Positions 49,714-62,400 of a DNA stretch of 64,000 bases are shown in pieces. This DNA is from JBJMQS01 sp045802605 (lineage in GTDB: Bacteria; Planctomycetota; Planctomycetia; Gemmatales; Gemmataceae). Under the pieces are notes generated by a model. The model worked only from the letters and a program-made list of their open reading frames with translations. It was not told the origin of the DNA and searched no databases. Position 1 is the first letter of the stretch; each line of letters begins with the position of its first letter. A program made the translations under genes and the position numbers. Location of the stretch: NCBI GenBank assembly GCA_045802605.1, contig JBJMQS010000057.1, positions 252,912 to 316,911 on the forward strand, given 5' to 3'.

Positions 49714-51132
49714 TCAGCCTGCCTGAAGCAAAATATCGAGCAGTCTTTTCGGCAAGAATCGATCAACGATTTCCAGTGTTCGCCCGGTCGCTCCCTGCTG
49801 AGATAGCACCATCTGTTGCGCATTCTGGCCGAGTGATTTTCGTTCTTCAGCGACCAAGCAGGATTGGATGCTGGATTCCAGTTCCTGAAAATCAGCGACT
49901 TGCTTGGCCCCGCCGGAGGCCAGCAGTTGCTCCGCAACTGCTTTGAAATTCCAGACGTGCTTGCCGAAGATCACGGCACAACCATAGGCGGCCGGTTCAA
50001 TCATGTTTTGGCCGCCGCGTTGGCCATCGAGGCTGCCGCCGACGAAGGCGATGTCGGCGAGCCCCCAGACGGCACGGAGCTCGCCGATCGTATCGACGAG
50101 GATTATCGGACTTCCCGAGCGTGGGGCGTCAGCCCCATGAGCTTGCACAAGCTCATGGGGCTGACGGCCCACGCTCGGGAATGACAGTAATTCACTGCGA
50201 CGGACGAAGGCCAAGCCTGATTGGCGTAGCAACTTTGCGACATCATCAAACCGATCTTTCTGCCGGGGGACAAGGATCAGGCGCAGATTCGGCGCGACGG
50301 ATTGCAAATGCTTGTAAATTTCAATGCAGCCCGCCTCTTCGGGGTCTTGGGTGCTGCCGGCAACCCAGACGATGTCGGTGGGTTTGATGCCGAAAAGGCG
50401 TCGCAGTTCGTTCGTTTGCGGGTTCAGGCGATTCACTTCGACACCATCAAATTTGATGGAGCCGGTAACTGCAATGCGAGATTGCGGTACTCCCAGCGAG
50501 GCGAGATTCTCCGCGTACTCCGGCGATTGCATGCCGAACATAGCAATTCGATTAAGCAGTGAGCGGGCGATTGGTGCAATACGGCGATAGCGGCTCGCAC
50601 TTTTGGGACTGAAACGACCATTGATCACAACGACCGGTACGTGGGCGGCATCCGCTGCCATGAGCATCCCCGGCCACAACTCAGATTCGCCGAGGACGAT
50701 CAAATCGGGTTGGACTTCTCGAATTGCTCGCCGAACAGCCCACGAAAAATCGAGCGGCCAGGGGATGACGGTCAGATCGGAAAATGTGCGCCGAGCTTCA
50801 GTAAGCCCGGTGTCGGTGGTGCTGGAGATCACCACTTCGCAATCGGGCCGGTGCTTGCGAAACGCGGCGACCACGGTGCGCAGCAAATGGATCTCGCCAA
50901 CCGAGACGCCGTGAAACCAGACGCGGAAATTCTTGTGGGGTCGCTGCGGCAGAGCCTTCGCTGCCCCAGAGCTGGAGTTTCGCAAAGCCTCCACCTCAGG
51001 CCTCCAAACCCGGCCGGTGAATTTGGCGCTGAGATTGGCCGCGCCTCGTTGTCGAATTCGCGCGGCCAGCCACGGGGATGCGAGCCCCATGGCGGTCAAA
51101 TATGCGATATCGAGCGGGGTCATGGTCGGCAA
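49714..51132 (-). CDS. kdtA: 3-deoxy-D-manno-octulosonic acid (Kdo) transferase
   Basis: A 472-residue WaaA/KdtA, which adds Kdo to lipid IVA in lipopolysaccharide synthesis. N-terminal domain: VWFHGVSVGEIHLLRTVVAAF, VVISSTTDTGLTEARRTF, DLIVLGESELWPGMLMAA, VPVVVINGRFSPKSASRYRRI. C-terminal GT-B domain: VWVAGSTQDPEEAGCIEIYKH, LRLILVPRQKDRFDDVAKLL, VDTIGELRAVWGLADIAFVGGSLDGQRGGQNMIEPAAYG. It supports an outer membrane with lipid A. About 23 residues near 317-341 (VGRQPHELVQAHGADAPRS) are encoded by a 70-bp palindrome and have no family counterpart. Confidence 0.94.
   Translation of the reverse strand: MPTMTPLDIAYLTAMGLASPWLAARIRQRGAANLSAKFTGRVWRPEVEALRNSSSGAAKALPQRPHKNFRVWFHGVSVGEIHLLRTVVAAFRKHRPDCEVVISSTTDTGLTEARRTFSDLTVIPWPLDFSWAVRRAIREVQPDLIVLGESELWPGMLMAADAAHVPVVVINGRFSPKSASRYRRIAPIARSLLNRIAMFGMQSPEYAENLASLGVPQSRIAVTGSIKFDGVEVNRLNPQTNELRRLFGIKPTDIVWVAGSTQDPEEAGCIEIYKHLQSVAPNLRLILVPRQKDRFDDVAKLLRQSGLAFVRRSELLSFPSVGRQPHELVQAHGADAPRSGSPIILVDTIGELRAVWGLADIAFVGGSLDGQRGGQNMIEPAAYGCAVIFGKHVWNFKAVAEQLLASGGAKQVADFQELESSIQSCLVAEERKSLGQNAQQMVLSQQGATGRTLEIVDRFLPKRLLDILLQAG
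50112..50181. repeat. 70-bp palindrome inside the kdtA coding sequence
   Basis: Two 34-nt arms (TTCCCGAGCGTGGGGCGTCA... and its mirror) pair with one mismatch across a two-base loop. It lies inside the open kdtA frame and adds about 23 codons between the two conserved C-terminal-domain blocks ARRSEL and VDTIGEL. It resembles the dispersed palindromes found between genes, but here it is translated. Confidence 0.85.
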
Positions 51133-51158
51133 TCCATTGCAGTAACTCCGTCTTGTTC

Positions 51159-51494
51159 TTAATCCTTCGACACGAAAATCGACGCAACTTGATCGGCTTC
51201 GAATTTCAAAAGGTCGGAATAACGCCCTCGGAACAGCTGTTCAATTCGATCTGTCGAACAATTTCCAACATCTAGAGAAATTACCTTCGGTGGAAATCCA
51301 CGAACGAAACTTATTTGACGAAAGTCTGTGTCCTTCGAAGCAATTACATAGCCGTTGTTTCCGGCGAAATTGAAAATTTCCCAGTCCTCGGCACTTTGTT
51401 TACCAATCTGAAACACATGCTCGGATCCCGGAAATAAATCCGCGAGCCGTGAAATCAATTTGCGCGAGATATTTTGATCAAACAGCAGCTTCAC
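51159..51494 (-). CDS. DUF5615 PIN-like toxin-type protein
   Basis: A 111-residue protein starting MKLLFDQNISRKLISRLADLFPGS, with VIASKDTDFRQISFVRGFPPKVI. The early Asp (D6), and the Asp-Asp pattern in SKDTDF, are the PIN-like acidic site of the DUF5615 family. It follows the DUF433 gene by 27 bp, the usual partner of this family in toxin-antitoxin-like pairs. The two genes have a lower GC content than their neighbours, which suggests horizontal transfer. Confidence 0.85.
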   Translation of the reverse strand: MKLLFDQNISRKLISRLADLFPGSEHVFQIGKQSAEDWEIFNFAGNNGYVIASKDTDFRQISFVRGFPPKVISLDVGNCSTDRIEQLFRGRYSDLLKFEADQVASIFVSKD

Positions 51495-51521
51495 GATTCA
51501 GACGTCCTGTCTTGATCAATG

Positions 51522-51737
51522 TCACGTCGCCAAGCGCCGTTCCCGATCAGCGGCGAACGCCAAACATGCCCGAATATCTTCTTTGGTTAACTCTGGAAAA
51601 TCATCTACGATTTGATCGTGTGTCATCCCCGACGCAAGATAATCCAACACGTCGTAGACGGTAATTCTCATCCCGCGAACACATGGCTTTCCACCGCGGA
51701 TTTGAGGATTCAATGTGATTAAGTTTCTGTAGTCCAT
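51522..51737 (-). CDS. DUF433 antitoxin-type protein
   Basis: A 71-residue DUF433 protein with a small HTH: LITLNPQIRGGKPCVRGMRITVYDVLDYLASGMTHDQIVDDFPELTKEDIRACLAFAADRE. The family is proposed to be the antitoxin and DNA-binding partner of DUF5615 toxins. The ATG at 51737 follows GAGGATCTGGT, a usable ribosome site; the longer open frame upstream overlaps the end of secA. It lies 19 bp downstream of the secA stop. Confidence 0.85.
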   Translation of the reverse strand: MDYRNLITLNPQIRGGKPCVRGMRITVYDVLDYLASGMTHDQIVDDFPELTKEDIRACLAFAADRERRLAT

Positions 51738-51756
51738 TACCAGATCCTCTCGAGAG

Positions 51757-55410
<3,654 letters not shown>

Positions 55411-55525
55411 ATTCGCCTTGTTGCGGATTGCGGGACGTCGAGTCGTCGTAACTCAAACGCCAATTGGAAGTTTAAGTAGCTTGGCTAAACCGGTCAATAC
55501 AGACAATCGGGCGCTGCCTTCCAAC

Positions 55526-55747
55526 ATGAAACGGACGCCAGGCGGGGCAAATATCGCTCCCGGACAGGGAGTTAATAGGTACAACACCCTCGTGAATGAA
55601 CAACGAATCAGCAATCGACGGATCGGCTACCTAATATTGGGCGCGATGCTCCTCATTGCGGGAATCGGCTTGGCGTGGGCCTTGGCGACTGTAGAAACAC
55701 GGCGCGCACACGACAAGGCAATGCCGACCAATTTGAAGGGTCCGTGA
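55526..55747 (+). CDS. Small single-TM protein, hypothetical
   Basis: A protein of up to 73 residues with one hydrophobic segment (IGYLILGAMLLIAGIGLAWALA) and charged ends. The start could be ATG 55526 or GTG 55592; neither has a strong ribosome site. It lies in the gene-poor stretch between secA and mobA. Its TM segment suggests it is real, but support is weak. Confidence 0.4.
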   Translation: MKRTPGGANIAPGQGVNRYNTLVNEQRISNRRIGYLILGAMLLIAGIGLAWALATVETRRAHDKAMPTNLKGP

Positions 55748-55787
55748 TGAGCAGATTTGGACTTCGGGGGCCGGTCTGAGGTTCCCT

Positions 55788-56010
55788 GTATTTCGTGACC
55801 CAAGCAGAGTCTTTTTGTTTCGTGGCTTGGGCGTCGTTGTATTTCGTGGCCGGGTCTGAAGGTCGCCTTAGGCGACCGAAGGCCTGGTGCAGTGGCAAGC
55901 GTTTGCGGGTTCAACCGGGCCTTCGGTCCCCTAAGGCGACCTTCAGACCCGGCCACGAAATGCAGAAGCTTCAGTCCCGGCCACGAAATGGAAGAAGCTT
56001 CAGACCCGTG
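55788..56010. repeat. Compound repeat with large palindrome upstream of mobA
   Basis: The main palindrome spans 55841-55961: left arm ATTTCGTGGCCGGGTCTGAA... and right arm with the mirror sequence, about 45 nt each with few mismatches. Two extra TTTCGTGRC units precede it (about 55791, 55818) and one extra CCACGAAAT copy follows (about 55981). The central part includes GGCAAGCGTTTGCGGGTTCA at 55894-55913, almost identical to the loop of the palindrome at 32282-32361. The rest of the 55411-56026 gap holds nothing else recognisable apart from the small frame at 55526. Confidence 0.75.
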
Positions 56011-56026
56011 CGAACTATTGCAAGCC

Positions 56027-56626
56027 ATGAAAACTCCCGAAACTGGGCGCATGACACTCGCGGGCATCATTCTCTGTGGCGGCGAGAGCCGGCGAATGGG
56101 CCGTGACAAGGCGTGGCTGCCTTTCGGCAATGAGACGATGTTGCAGCGAGTAGTTCGAATCGTCGGCGAGGTTTGCGAGCCAGTTGTCGTCGTGGCGGGC
56201 CCAAAGCAGGCGCTTCCGACGTTGCCAGTCTCGACCCAGGTCGTGCGCGATGCCGACGAATATCTCGGCCCCGTAGCGGGCTCGCGCGCCGGCTTGGAGG
56301 CTGTGTCGGATGATCGGCCGATATTTCTATGCGGCTGCGACATGCCTTTTGTTTCGGACAAGTTGATTCGCTTCTTAGCGCAACGATATCGGCCGGGATA
56401 TGCGGTCGTGCCGGTGATCGATGGCGTGCGGCAACCGTTGGCGGCGATTTATCCAAATGAGGTGAGAAGCGGTACGGACCTGCAATCGCTGCAGCAGATT
56501 CTCGAAAAAATACCGCGTGTGGAAATCGAGGAAGCGGAACTACGTCAGGTGGATCCGGATTTGAAATCGTTTGTGGCCATCAATGACCCAGAGGCGTATG
56601 CCGCAGCCGAAGCACGGCGGGGATAA
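56027..56626 (+). CDS. mobA: Molybdenum cofactor guanylyltransferase
   Basis: A 199-residue nucleotidyltransferase that attaches GMP to molybdopterin. N-terminal nucleotide motif LAGIILCGGESRRMGRDKAWLPFG is diagnostic of the MobA family, with the later IFLCGCDMPFVSDKL and VIDGVRQPLAAIYPN. No other molybdenum cofactor gene is nearby. The start may be ATG 56051, eight codons downstream. A GC-rich hairpin encloses the stop. Confidence 0.9.
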   Translation: MKTPETGRMTLAGIILCGGESRRMGRDKAWLPFGNETMLQRVVRIVGEVCEPVVVVAGPKQALPTLPVSTQVVRDADEYLGPVAGSRAGLEAVSDDRPIFLCGCDMPFVSDKLIRFLAQRYRPGYAVVPVIDGVRQPLAAIYPNEVRSGTDLQSLQQILEKIPRVEIEEAELRQVDPDLKSFVAINDPEAYAAAEARRG

Positions 56627-56635
56627 ACCCCGCCG
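56615..56635. terminator. GC-rich hairpin enclosing the mobA stop codon
   Basis: CGGCGGGG pairs with CCCCGCCG across the loop ATAAA, which contains the mobA stop codon TAA. There is no T-run. The arrangement is the same as at the end of larB (3333-3356). Confidence 0.5.
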
Positions 56636-56703
56636 CTCGCATCAATACAAAACCCGAGCGAGGGGCGCGGTAACCCGTCGTCCATTCGCAACTGGAGATA
56701 TTG

Positions 56704-57813
56704 ATGAGCGCACCGATTTTGCAACGCCTGAGCAACAAGAAGATCGAGCCTCCGGTGTTGACCGGGCGCGAAGCCACCGCGGATCTAATCGACACTGCGT
56801 TTCTGTCTTACAACGCTGGGCGACTGCGCGAGGCCTGTCAGATTTTCACGAGCAAGATGCTCGATGAGACGGCGACCGTCGGTCTCGCGCTGAGCGGAGC
56901 GCTAACGCCGGCGGGGCTGGGCACTTCATGCCTGGTGCCTTTGATCGAAGCCGGGTTCATTGATTGGATCGTAAGCACCGGCGCCAATTTATATCACGAC
57001 GCACACTTCGCTTTGGGCATGGACCTGCATCAGGGCCGGCCTGGGATGGATGATCGCGAACTGCGCGAGCATCAGATCATCCGCATTTACGACATCGTCT
57101 TCGATTACGAGAACTTGCTCGGCACCGATCGGTTCTTTCGGAAACTGTGCAGGAGCGAGCCATTTCAAAAGACGCTAGGTACCGCTGAGTTCCACTATCT
57201 TGCTGGCAAATACCTCGCCGCGCGAGAAGAGGAAGTTGGCCGGAAGGGCCGCACACTGCTCGCGGCTTGCCACCGCTTCGGCGTCCCGGTGTTCACTTCC
57301 AGCCCGGCTGATAGCTCAATCGGAATGAACTTGGCCGCGCTCATGCTTGAAGGGGGAAAGCTGCGCATCGATACCTTGCGGGATGTGAACCAAACCGCGG
57401 CGATTGTCTATGCGGCGAAGCAGAAGGGCCGGTCTGGCGTGCTAATTTTGGGTGGCGGATCGCCCAAGAACTTCATTTTGCAGACTGAGCCGCAGATTCA
57501 GGAAGTGCTGGGTCTGGAAGAGAGCGGGCACGACTACTTTTTGCAATTCACCGACGCCCGGCCCGATACCGGCGGCCTCAGTGGTGCGACGCCATCGGAG
57601 GCGATGACGTGGGGCAAGGTCGATCCCGATCAATTGCCGGACACGGTTACTTGCTATCTCGATTCAACAGTGGGGCTACCATTGTTAACCAGCTACGCGC
57701 TCTCGCGGCACAAGCCCAGGACACCAAAGCGATTGATGGAGCGTTTGGGAGATTTGAGCGGAGCGATGGAGAAGGCGTATCACGCGCGAAAGGCCGAGCA
57801 TCGGCCGGAGTGA
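56704..57813 (+). CDS. Deoxyhypusine-synthase family protein
   Basis: A 369-residue protein of the deoxyhypusine synthase family. Blocks: VGLALSGALTPAGLGTSCLVPLIEAGFIDWIVSTGANLYHDAHFALG (NAD-binding), VPVFTSSPADSSIGMN, GVLILGGGSPKNFILQTEP and the active-site GLSGATPSEAMTWGKV, whose Lys at about residue 305 matches the catalytic lysine of eukaryotic enzymes. Bacteria lack eIF5A, so a role in polyamine chemistry (for example homospermidine) is more likely. The start follows GGAG; a TTG 3 bp upstream is possible. Confidence 0.88.
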   Translation: MSAPILQRLSNKKIEPPVLTGREATADLIDTAFLSYNAGRLREACQIFTSKMLDETATVGLALSGALTPAGLGTSCLVPLIEAGFIDWIVSTGANLYHDAHFALGMDLHQGRPGMDDRELREHQIIRIYDIVFDYENLLGTDRFFRKLCRSEPFQKTLGTAEFHYLAGKYLAAREEEVGRKGRTLLAACHRFGVPVFTSSPADSSIGMNLAALMLEGGKLRIDTLRDVNQTAAIVYAAKQKGRSGVLILGGGSPKNFILQTEPQIQEVLGLEESGHDYFLQFTDARPDTGGLSGATPSEAMTWGKVDPDQLPDTVTCYLDSTVGLPLLTSYALSRHKPRTPKRLMERLGDLSGAMEKAYHARKAEHRPE

Positions 57814-58506
57814 TTAGCGGCTGACAAGACGATCGGCCCGCACTTGGGCCGCGTCATCGGAAAGCGATTCCACTTCACGGAAATACCGGATCCAGTAACC
57901 ACGCAATGTGGCAGAGGTGTCCGCATAGACATAGGTCGGCGTGCGATCACGGATCGGCGCAACATCGCCGGCCTTTGTCAAGAATTGCAGACCACGGCTC
58001 TCAAATACCCGCTCGTCGGCCGTACTGTTCGCCTCGCTCAGAAACAGCACACGGCGGACTCCGCCGGCCGCGAGGCGATCGAGATCGTCCAACGACGGTT
58101 TGGAGCCGGTGAACAAATAACCCGGGGTCACCACGGTGATGTTTCCGGGGAGAGGCTCCGTAAATTTCGTCTGCGATGTCGGATTGCCACGCGGTGGGAC
58201 CGTTTGCTCAGTCGTGGTCGGCTGATCAATGGGCCGTTCGAGGGTGACGGCGGGTTGTTGGGTGACCTGCGGGGCGGGCACGAAACCCGAGGTTCGCGGC
58301 GCTTCGGCCGGGAACTGCGGTGCGGGTGTCTGCTGTTGCGGCATCAAGATTTCCGGCGTGTTGGGTCCGGAGGGGGTTGGGGCAGCAATAATCGGCCCCG
58401 GCGGCGTCGTGCAAGCGTTGCAAGACGGCTTGTGATAGCAGCAGTTGTGACGGCATCCCGCCAATGCGGACACGATCACAACGAAAAGCCAAAATGTGCG
58501 CACCAT
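57814..58506 (-). CDS. Lipoprotein with degenerate tyrosine-phosphatase-like domain
   Basis: A 230-residue lipoprotein. ATG 58506 has a perfect ribosome site (GGAGG, 6 bp upstream), then the lipobox ALAGCRHNCC. About 100 residues of Pro/Gln/Thr-rich linker follow, with extra Cys near the N-terminus. The last 85 residues (NITVVTPGYLFTGSKPSLDDLDRLAAGGVRRVLFLSEA...PTYVYADTSATLRGYWIRYFRE) have the shape of a dual-specificity phosphatase (GxLxxGxxPxxxDLxxLxxxGVxxVI), but the Cys-containing HCxxGxxR loop is replaced by YADTSATLRG. So it is probably inactive as a phosphatase. It directly abuts the convergent deoxyhypusine-synthase gene. Confidence 0.7.
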   Translation of the reverse strand: MVRTFWLFVVIVSALAGCRHNCCYHKPSCNACTTPPGPIIAAPTPSGPNTPEILMPQQQTPAPQFPAEAPRTSGFVPAPQVTQQPAVTLERPIDQPTTTEQTVPPRGNPTSQTKFTEPLPGNITVVTPGYLFTGSKPSLDDLDRLAAGGVRRVLFLSEANSTADERVFESRGLQFLTKAGDVAPIRDRTPTYVYADTSATLRGYWIRYFREVESLSDDAAQVRADRLVSR

Positions 58507-58687
58507 GAGTGACCTCCTTTGCAAGCGTCTACATCGTAGGTTGCAAAATTAACTCAATCAAAGTGCAACGCACCGTTAGCCCGTCGCCGGAGGGCCTTTT
58601 CGGTGAAGATATTCCGGTTAGGCGGCGTGTATAGTTGTGGAATCCGGCGTGGAACGCGAATCCGGCAAAATCGGCTCAAGATGGGCT

Positions 58688-59206
58688 TTAGACCGACCGC
58701 AGCGAAGCCTGCTCCGCCAAGACAGCCAGTTCCGTCAGCCGGGCGGCGGTGACGCCAATCCGCTCGAAACACTCCGCGACGATGCTATGTGGGGTGGTGA
58801 AAAGGCAGATGAGCAGATCCATGGGCGTCGCCATCATTCGCTGATTATCTTGGGCCCGCTGATAGGCATGCCGGAGCATGTGAATAACGTTGTCCGAGAA
58901 GAATTCGCGGTGAAGATTCAAAAGGGGATCCGGGTCGCCATCGTCTTGCAGAAAGAGTTCTTCGAATTGCTCGATCAGTCGCGGCAGATCGGCCCCGAGG
59001 CGTTCGCCCCAGTCTTGCACACTGCTTTCCGCATCGTCGAGCAGGCCCATAAACAGATGTGGGCTGCGAACACTATCCCAACGGGTCTTTCGGGCAAAAT
59101 TTAGGCTGGATTCAACTGCTTTCGCCGCGTCGTCTCGAAACATATCCGTGCGGAAATGCCCGCCGGGGTGAAATATGTCCTCCGGCGCTTCAAACTGTGA
59201 TGCCAT
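58688..59206 (-). CDS. Stand-alone Clp N-terminal domain protein
   Basis: A 172-residue protein with two Clp-N type repeats (AAKAVESSLNFARKTRWDSVRSPHLFMGLLDD and HMLRHAYQRAQDNQRMMATPMDLLICLFTTPHSIVAECFERIGV). No AAA+ domain follows. Such proteins may act as adaptors or substrates-binders for a ClpA/ClpC-type unfoldase. The start at 59206 fits the fold. The gap of 181 bp to the phosphatase-like gene holds nothing recognisable. Confidence 0.75.
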   Translation of the reverse strand: MASQFEAPEDIFHPGGHFRTDMFRDDAAKAVESSLNFARKTRWDSVRSPHLFMGLLDDAESSVQDWGERLGADLPRLIEQFEELFLQDDGDPDPLLNLHREFFSDNVIHMLRHAYQRAQDNQRMMATPMDLLICLFTTPHSIVAECFERIGVTAARLTELAVLAEQASLRSV

Positions 59207-59489
59207 GACCGCCCCAGATAATGCAATGAATGACCGCTTCGCAAAGCGAATAGTTCCCCGGCCCGACCTGTGAGGCCTGCCCCGTTTCACCATCATAACG
59301 GGTGCAGACTACTGAGCAACCATTCAGCTACCCTAAATCCATAATGAGAGCCCGATCTCAGAAAAGGTTCTGCACCATCGGCGACACTGTGAGGCGAATT
59401 ACTAGGTAATCCCCAGGGAATTGGCCCTTGGACTTTTGGCCATCGAAGCCTCACTGGTCCGCTTGTTCCCGAGAATCCGATCACTCATA

Positions 59490-62400
59490 ATGGCTTCCAA
59501 CAAAGAACTTGCGACCGGCAACGCGTCTCGGACGCCCGACATGGTCTTGGACTGCCTGTCCTGCCGGAAACGGATTGAATATTCCGGCGACCGGCCGTCG
59601 TTCTGTCCCTATTGCGGCATTTCGCTGAGCCAAGTTTCCTCGTCGGCAGCGACTTGTCCGGACGCCACCACGCCGTACGTGCCGGCTCCGAGCGAAGCCA
59701 CCAAGAGCCAGAGCGAAGTGACTGCCGGGACGGCCGAGGATGCGCCCGCGGAAATCGGGGGCTATCGGCTTATCCGCCGGCTAGGCGCCGGCGGTATGGG
59801 GGCTGTGTACGAAGGTGTCGCTGAGAATTCGGATCAACACGTCGCGGTGAAGTTGCTTTTGACCCGCGGGCATGCCGACGCCGCGACCTTAGAGCGATTC
59901 CGCCAAGAAGGCCGGCTCGCTAGCTTGATCGCCCATCCCAATTGCGTGTTCGTCTTGCGTGCCGATGAAGAAGCGGGCCGGCCATATATCGTCATGGAGT
60001 TGATGTCCGGCGAGACGCTCCGTGACGAGGTCAAACGCCGCGGCCCGCTGCCGATCGACGAAGCGATTCGAAAGACGCTCGACATCATCGATGGATTGAT
60101 CGAAGCGCATCGGCTCAACATTTTGCATCGCGACGTTAAACCGTCGAATTGTTTTCTTGTGCCCAATGGCCACGTTAAGATCGGCGACTTCGGTCTCTCA
60201 AAATCGTTGGTCAGCGACAACAACTTGACGCAAACCGGGGCCTTCCTCGGCACCGTGCTTTATGCGGCGCCGGAGCAAATTCGCGGCGATGCGCTCGATT
60301 TCACGGCCGACGTGTATGCGGTATGTGGGACGCTTTACTTCATGCTCACGGGGCAAGCCCCGTTTCAACACGAGAATCCAGCGATCGTCATCGCCAAGGT
60401 GTTGTCCGAAGCGCCGCCCGATGTGAAGACGCTGCGGCCAGATTTGTCGCGGCGATTGCAGAAGATTGTGATGCGCGGCCTGGAGCGACACCGCGAGAAG
60501 CGCTGGCAGTCGATGGAAGAACTGCGCGACGCGCTGGCCGAGAATCTGAGTCAGCCCCTGAACCGCGGCAGCCTTGGCGCGAGATTGGCGGCATTCGTCA
60601 TCGATCTGGTGGTAATGTCGCCTATCCTCTTGCTCGAAACATACCTCGAGCAACATTTCAAGCGGCCCTTTTGGATGTATGGGCTGGCGGCCACTTGGCT
60701 GTATTACGCGATTCTCGAAACGCGCTATGGTGCATCGATTGGAAAGATGGCCATGCGCTTGCGCGTTTGCGATGCGCGGACGGGCGCCCGAGCATCGTTT
60801 GGATACGTCGCGCTTCGCACGACCATTTGGCTTTCGATAGTCGAGTTCGGCGATCTCGCCTTTCCCCTCCTGGGCTACCTTCTGCTCCTGGTCACAATGC
60901 GCCGAGCCAATGGCTATCGCGGCTTGCACGAGTTTGCAAGCCGCACGCGCGTCGTGCAACGGCCCTGGCCTGCGCCGGACCGTCGAATCACACCCAAACG
61001 GGAAATGCCGGTCGTCCTGGAACCGCTGGAGAAATTCCCGGCGCTGCCGCCACAGATCGGCGGTTATCGGAGCCGGGGGGTATTAACCCACGGCGCCGGT
61101 GCGTTTGTGTTGCTCGTGGATGACCCGGTATTGGGACGCGAGGTTTTGCTTTGGGTCCGGCCGGCGAGCGAACATGGCCCGAGCGAAGCTCGGCGCACCT
61201 TGGGGCGGCCAACGCGGATGCGTTGGCTGACTTCCGGCGAAACTGATGGATGGTCCTGGGATGCTTTTCTCGCGCCGACCGGTTTTCCGTTTTCGACCAT
61301 CAGCACGCCGGCCCAGCCTTTGGGATGGGCCGAGACGCACATCATTCTTGAGCAACTCACCGACGAGCTCAGTGCGGGCAATCAGGACGGCACGCTGTTG
61401 GAGCCGATCAATCTCGATCAAATCACGGTGCGGACTGACGGGCATATTCAAATTCGCGATCAGTTCATTCGAGTGGAACCTATTGAACGAATTACGCCGA
61501 ATCATGAGATTGAATTGCTTCGTGACGTGGCTCACTTCGCACTCGAGGGGCGCGTGCATCATAAGTCAACTCGACCGCACGCGATACGCGCTCCCCTGCC
61601 CGCCTACGCATCGGAATTGTTGGGCCGGCTCGTCGGTGTAAAAGAACCGTTTCACGGCCTGGAGGATTTCCGAACAGGCCTGGCTGATATTCGCGGAAAG
61701 CCAACTGAGACGACATCGCAAATTCGTCTCGTGCACCTGGCTTTGCAGGCGCTATTGCTCGCTCCCTTTGTGGTGTTGTTTTTGGGCTTCGCGGCATTGT
61801 TCAACGGACTGTACGTCGCTAACGTGCAGCACCAGATCACCGTGCGCACCGAGACGATTGATGAGTTGACAAATTACCCGGCGGCATATTTCCCCACCTC
61901 CCCACATCTGGCGGACCCGACGACGCGAGAGAAGACGATTGCACAACTGGCCACCGAGCGTGAAACATTTGTAAACCGCCGCGATCACATTCAGCCCGGG
62001 TTGAATGCGGCCGAGCGCTGGCTTGTCCGTCTCAATGAACGGTGGATGGAGCAATCGACGACTCGCATGGCTTCGGTACATGCCGAACTAGAACCGGGCG
62101 GACGTATCGACGTGGGAGAGGATGATCCGGCATTTGTGTGGGCCGTCGCTTACATGATTGCAATGTTGACCGTGGTGGGACTCTGGATCGGATGGGCCTT
62201 CGTAACCTGTGGCGGCCTGACGCTGCCCCTGGTCGGCTTGACTCTGATTCGGCCGAGCGGTCGCCGCGCAGCGCGGTGGCGTGCCGGCTTGCGGGCGCTG
62301 GTCGTTTGGACCCCATGGGTGGGTTTGTTGGCACTCTGCGTCAGCATCAAATCTCTCGCGCCGCAGTGGTTGCTGCTCCACAACGCCATCTGGTGGGCTT

